Shown here: positions 61,658-64,000 of the stretch, piece by piece
Layout: each line of letters begins with the position of its first letter
Numbering within the stretch: position 1 is the first letter of the stretch
Assembly: GCF_033344935.1 (NCBI RefSeq)
Contig: NZ_JAWPMM010000001.1
Coordinates: 248,001-312,000, forward strand
Direction: 5' to 3'
Length of the DNA stretch: 64,000 nt
Source: Reichenbachiella sp.
GTDB taxonomy: Bacteria > Bacteroidota > Bacteroidia > Cytophagales > Cyclobacteriaceae
Translations under genes and position numbers: made by a program
Notes under the pieces: model-generated
The model's input: the letters and a program-made list of their open reading frames with translations, nothing else
Told to the model about the DNA's origin: nothing
Database searches by the model: none

Positions 61658-63466
61658 TTAATTGATATTATCTCCTCTTAGCTTACGAAATCTTTTTCTG
61701 GCTTCAGCCACATACACACTCCCTGGATAGGTAATTAAGAAGTCTCTGTAAATTTCCATGGCCTTGGTATAGTCATACAAATGTTCCTCATAAATCTGTG
61801 CAGATAAGAACATAGCATCATCACCCAATATATCTGTGGGATAACCACTGAGAATTGCCTGCAATTCGAGTAGTGAATTTTCAAAGTTGCCCAATTCAAG
61901 ATTGATGCGTGCCATCTTCCAATAGATCTCATCTGTGAGTGAATGACCAGGATAATCTTTGAGCATTTGTTCAAAAGCCAGTAGAGCACTGTCTTTTTTA
62001 TTTTGAAAAAGCATGAGCTCAATATTGGCAAATTTTTTCATTACAAAATCAGAAGAGTCCAATGCCGTGTTGTCCTGGATCAGCAAACTCAAAGCCAATG
62101 CATCATTGGCAATCTCTCGGGTAGTAGCCAATTTTAAAATATCCAGATGACTTTTAGCTAGCTCAAAGTTTCCCTGAAAATAATTTAGCTGTGCGTTTTT
62201 CAGTTTCGCTTCATAGCCTATCGGACTATCCTTATTACTTTTTTCTACTTGCGAATAAAGCAAGGTAGCTTCCCAAGGATCACCCGTCAATAGATAAATA
62301 TCTCCCAAGTCCAATTTACTTTTTGCTTTTAGAGATGGGTTAATTCTAGGTGCCAAAATTATTTCATTCAAAATATTGATTGCTGAATCTAACTCATCCA
62401 AATAAAAGGCATGGAGAAGCGCCTTGCTTCTAAACGCTTCAATCGTCTGGGCATTTACACCAATGTCCAAAATCAACTGCTTATATTCATAAGTCAATTC
62501 TCGAATCGCCGTTTTTTCAACTGGAAAATCGTTTTTCACTTTTTCCTCTCTTGCTTTTATTATCTGACGTCGAGCTGTGATATAATTGCCAGTGTTAGGA
62601 TATGTTTTTGTGACATAAGTGTAGATCTGAATGGCATCATCATAAGCTTTATTCTCTAAAGCGATGTGGCCAATATTCATCACTCTGTTTCCATGTGTCT
62701 TGAACTTTTTATCCACAGCTCTTGCTTGGATATAGGCACCATAAAAATTATTCTGTTGCAAATTTACCCAGATCAACAATTCAGGGTAGATTTTTTCATT
62801 TGGGTTTTTTTGAACTTTATCAATTAGGATCTCTTGAAAATTTTGAATGGCCTCTTCTTTTTGAAGAATGTTCTGGAGAATGTTTTTTACATACCTCAAG
62901 TTGTTTGGTCTAATCGAAGCAAAAACCAAATACTCTTCAATCATTTCAGATTGTTGATCCAGCAGTCGATAAGTATTCGCTAATTCCAATGCATAACTAG
63001 TTTTATCCTTATTACTTTTTCTAGCTTGTTGATAAGCCTGGAGTGCATAGGGTGTTAGCTGCTTACTAATAAAATATTGAGCAGCGGTTCCAATGAGGTA
63101 TTTATTTTCTTTGGAGTTTTCTATGGTCTGGTTGAAAGTCTCATTGGCTTTTTCGATTTGACCCATCTCTTGATAAAGCAATCCCAAGTCGATCTGATAA
63201 AAAACGTTAGAAGGATAATATCTAGTGGCTTTCTTCAGATGTTTCTCTGCCTGTTTGTATTCTCCCTTCGTTATTAAAATGTTGAGATAATTATTATGGA
63301 TCTGCTGAATGTATTGTGGATTGCCGGCTAACTTTTCATAAATATCGAGCGCCTTATCTAATTCACCATTCATGTAATACTCATTAGCGAGTTGCACTTG
63401 GTTAGAATTTTGCGCCGCCCCCAGCGTAGGAATTATTATTAATATCAGATAAAAAAATCTCTTCAT
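61658..63466 (-). CDS. Exported tetratricopeptide-repeat protein
   Basis: The protein has 602 residues. A signal peptide (MKRFFYLILIIIPTLGAAQ) is followed by TPR units along the whole length (for example YYMNGELDKALDIYEKLAGNP, KGEYKQAEKHLKKATRYYPSN, and C-terminal YDYTKAMEIYRDFLITYPGSVYV). The C-terminal part resembles BamD/YbgF-like TPR arrays. It is probably a periplasmic scaffold. It starts at the edge of a DnaA-box-rich region. Confidence 0.88.
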   Translation of the reverse strand: MKRFFYLILIIIPTLGAAQNSNQVQLANEYYMNGELDKALDIYEKLAGNPQYIQQIHNNYLNILITKGEYKQAEKHLKKATRYYPSNVFYQIDLGLLYQEMGQIEKANETFNQTIENSKENKYLIGTAAQYFISKQLTPYALQAYQQARKSNKDKTSYALELANTYRLLDQQSEMIEEYLVFASIRPNNLRYVKNILQNILQKEEAIQNFQEILIDKVQKNPNEKIYPELLIWVNLQQNNFYGAYIQARAVDKKFKTHGNRVMNIGHIALENKAYDDAIQIYTYVTKTYPNTGNYITARRQIIKAREEKVKNDFPVEKTAIRELTYEYKQLILDIGVNAQTIEAFRSKALLHAFYLDELDSAINILNEIILAPRINPSLKAKSKLDLGDIYLLTGDPWEATLLYSQVEKSNKDSPIGYEAKLKNAQLNYFQGNFELAKSHLDILKLATTREIANDALALSLLIQDNTALDSSDFVMKKFANIELMLFQNKKDSALLAFEQMLKDYPGHSLTDEIYWKMARINLELGNFENSLLELQAILSGYPTDILGDDAMFLSAQIYEEHLYDYTKAMEIYRDFLITYPGSVYVAEARKRFRKLRGDNIN

Positions 63467-63848
63467 TTCTCAGTTGTCCACACTTTGACCAAAACCCTAA
63501 AATAAAAATATAGATTAAAGAAATTATTATTCTTTATTAAGGGCGTGGATATGTGTATAAGTTTTCTTTTGAATTCTATTTGTTATTGATTGGTGTATTA
63601 CTAAAAACTAGCTACATCTTATTCACATCATAAGTTATTGATTTTTAGTTTGGTATTGACTTATCAACAGACAGTTTCACTTTTGTGAATTACTTATTTA
63701 CATCTACGAATGCTGGGAGAAGATGTTGATATTTATGGACTTCTTGAAAGTTATCCTTTTCGTGAATCGAGTTGGTTGATAGTTCTGTAATTGTAAAAGG
63801 AAGTTCACGGGTTATTCCACCTTGATTTACATTTTATCCACAGTGATT
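63467..63848. other. Gene-free region with a cluster of DnaA boxes; candidate replication origin (oriC)
   Basis: These 382 bp carry no credible gene. Perfect TTATNCACA boxes occur at 63552-63560 (minus strand), 63619-63627 and 63834-63842 (both plus; the last is TTATCCACA). Near matches are TTGTCCACA (63474-63482), TTATCAACA (63661-63669), TAATTCACA (63684-63692, minus) and TTATTTACA (63694-63702). An AT-rich block at about 63495-63540 could be the unwinding element. This density is far above chance. In Bacteroidota the origin is often not next to dnaA. Alternatively it is a DnaA-titration or regulatory site. Confidence 0.55.
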
Positions 63849-64000
63849 TTAGAATGAAATTTGAATATTTTCTAGTTGCCAATTGGCACGAACATCAAAT
63901 ACCTCGGGGTAGAAATATACACTTTCCGGCATTTCATCTTTTAGGATGTTTCCATAAGACCAGGTACCATCAGCGTTGTTATCAATCATTATTCTGAAAG
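63849..64000 (-). CDS. C-terminus of a Bacteroidota Ig-like-domain (Big_5-type) protein, partial
   Basis: The minus strand is open from the right edge to a TAA at 63849-63851. The 49 visible residues (RIMIDNNADGTWSYGNILKD.. and YFYPEVFDVRANWQLENIQI) match the typical tail of Bacteroidota exported Ig-like-domain proteins, which end in a D-x-N-x-D/N-G-x-W motif and then VRANW. Most of the gene lies beyond the window. Confidence 0.75.
   Translation of the reverse strand, partial: FRIMIDNNADGTWSYGNILKDEMPESVYFYPEVFDVRANWQLENIQISF

Noticed and set aside
62709-62717. A further perfect TTATCCACA box
   Set aside because: It is inside the coding sequence of the TPR protein, so it is not counted as origin evidence, although it is close to the cluster.
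1-64000. CRISPR arrays, tRNA or rRNA genes, prophage genes
   Set aside because: No regularly spaced repeats, T-loop words in a cloverleaf context, or phage structural genes were seen on reading either strand; a covariance search could still find a missed RNA.

Overview
The window looks like chromosomal DNA from a free-living, probably marine or soil member of the Bacteroidota, most likely order Cytophagales (a Reichenbachiella/Fulvivirga-like organism). This rests on gene content and style, not on any database search: type IX secretion C-terminal sorting domains, TPR-LuxR and LytS/LytTR regulators, an ABC permease fused to an M1 peptidase, CarboxypepD_reg-like and GloVer/MBG secreted proteins, DUF2461, FtsX-type permeases, moderate-to-low GC, and the short palindromic intergenic repeats usual in this phylum. 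No tRNA, rRNA or CRISPR array was seen.

Layout. 1-3443 (minus): a two-gene ABC exporter operon whose permease/M1-peptidase gene runs off the left edge. It is divergent from a LytS/LytTR two-component pair (3651-5466). 5572-14836 (plus): DoxX-like and MgtC-like membrane proteins, an ECF sigma factor, DUF2461 and TfoX-N proteins, a small alarmone synthetase, RidA, a DHFR-like reductase, an aspartic-protease/PDZ protein and an FtsX-type permease. 14999-24363 (plus): a glycerol/glycerophosphodiester region (glpK, glpD, a secreted protein, a ROK kinase, a TMEM175-like channel, exonuclease III, glpF, GDPD) ending with a threonine dehydratase. 24364-24682: a run of hairpins between convergent genes. 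24683-28049 (minus): S1/P1 nuclease, DUF2007 protein and an AT-rich 782-residue gene pairing TIR/deoxyribosyltransferase-like domains with a P-loop ATPase. That last gene is the best candidate for an undescribed (defence-like) system. 28236-34038: S9 and M64 peptidases surrounded by palindromic repeats, plus a complete IS4-family insertion sequence (32247-33787) with an 11-bp target duplication.

34039-39445 (plus): mfd, a 2OG-Fe(II) oxygenase, DUF2867 and CarboxypepD_reg-like proteins. 39454-44481 (minus): a PolB-like exonuclease, an MBL-fold hydrolase, a single-domain response regulator flanked by 21-bp direct repeats, and clpB. 44683-52684 (plus): a TPR-LuxR regulator followed by three large exported proteins, two with type IX sorting domains. 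52747-54460 (plus): an orphan TRAP solute-binding lipoprotein and an RDD protein. 54478-63466 (minus): GNAT, MFS, MaoC, lipoprotein, then a fatty-acid beta-oxidation operon (MarR regulator, FadB-like, FadA-like) with a long palindromic operator, and a TPR protein.

63467-63848 carries no gene but holds three perfect TTATNCACA DnaA boxes, several near matches and an AT-rich block, so it is a candidate chromosomal replication origin. The last 152 bases hold the C-terminus of another minus-strand gene.

Two functional groupings stand out. The first is lipid and glycerol use: GDPD releases glycerol-3-phosphate, GlpF and GlpK bring in and phosphorylate glycerol, GlpD oxidises it, and the fad operon burns the acyl chains. 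The second is envelope and secretion functions under one- and two-component regulators.
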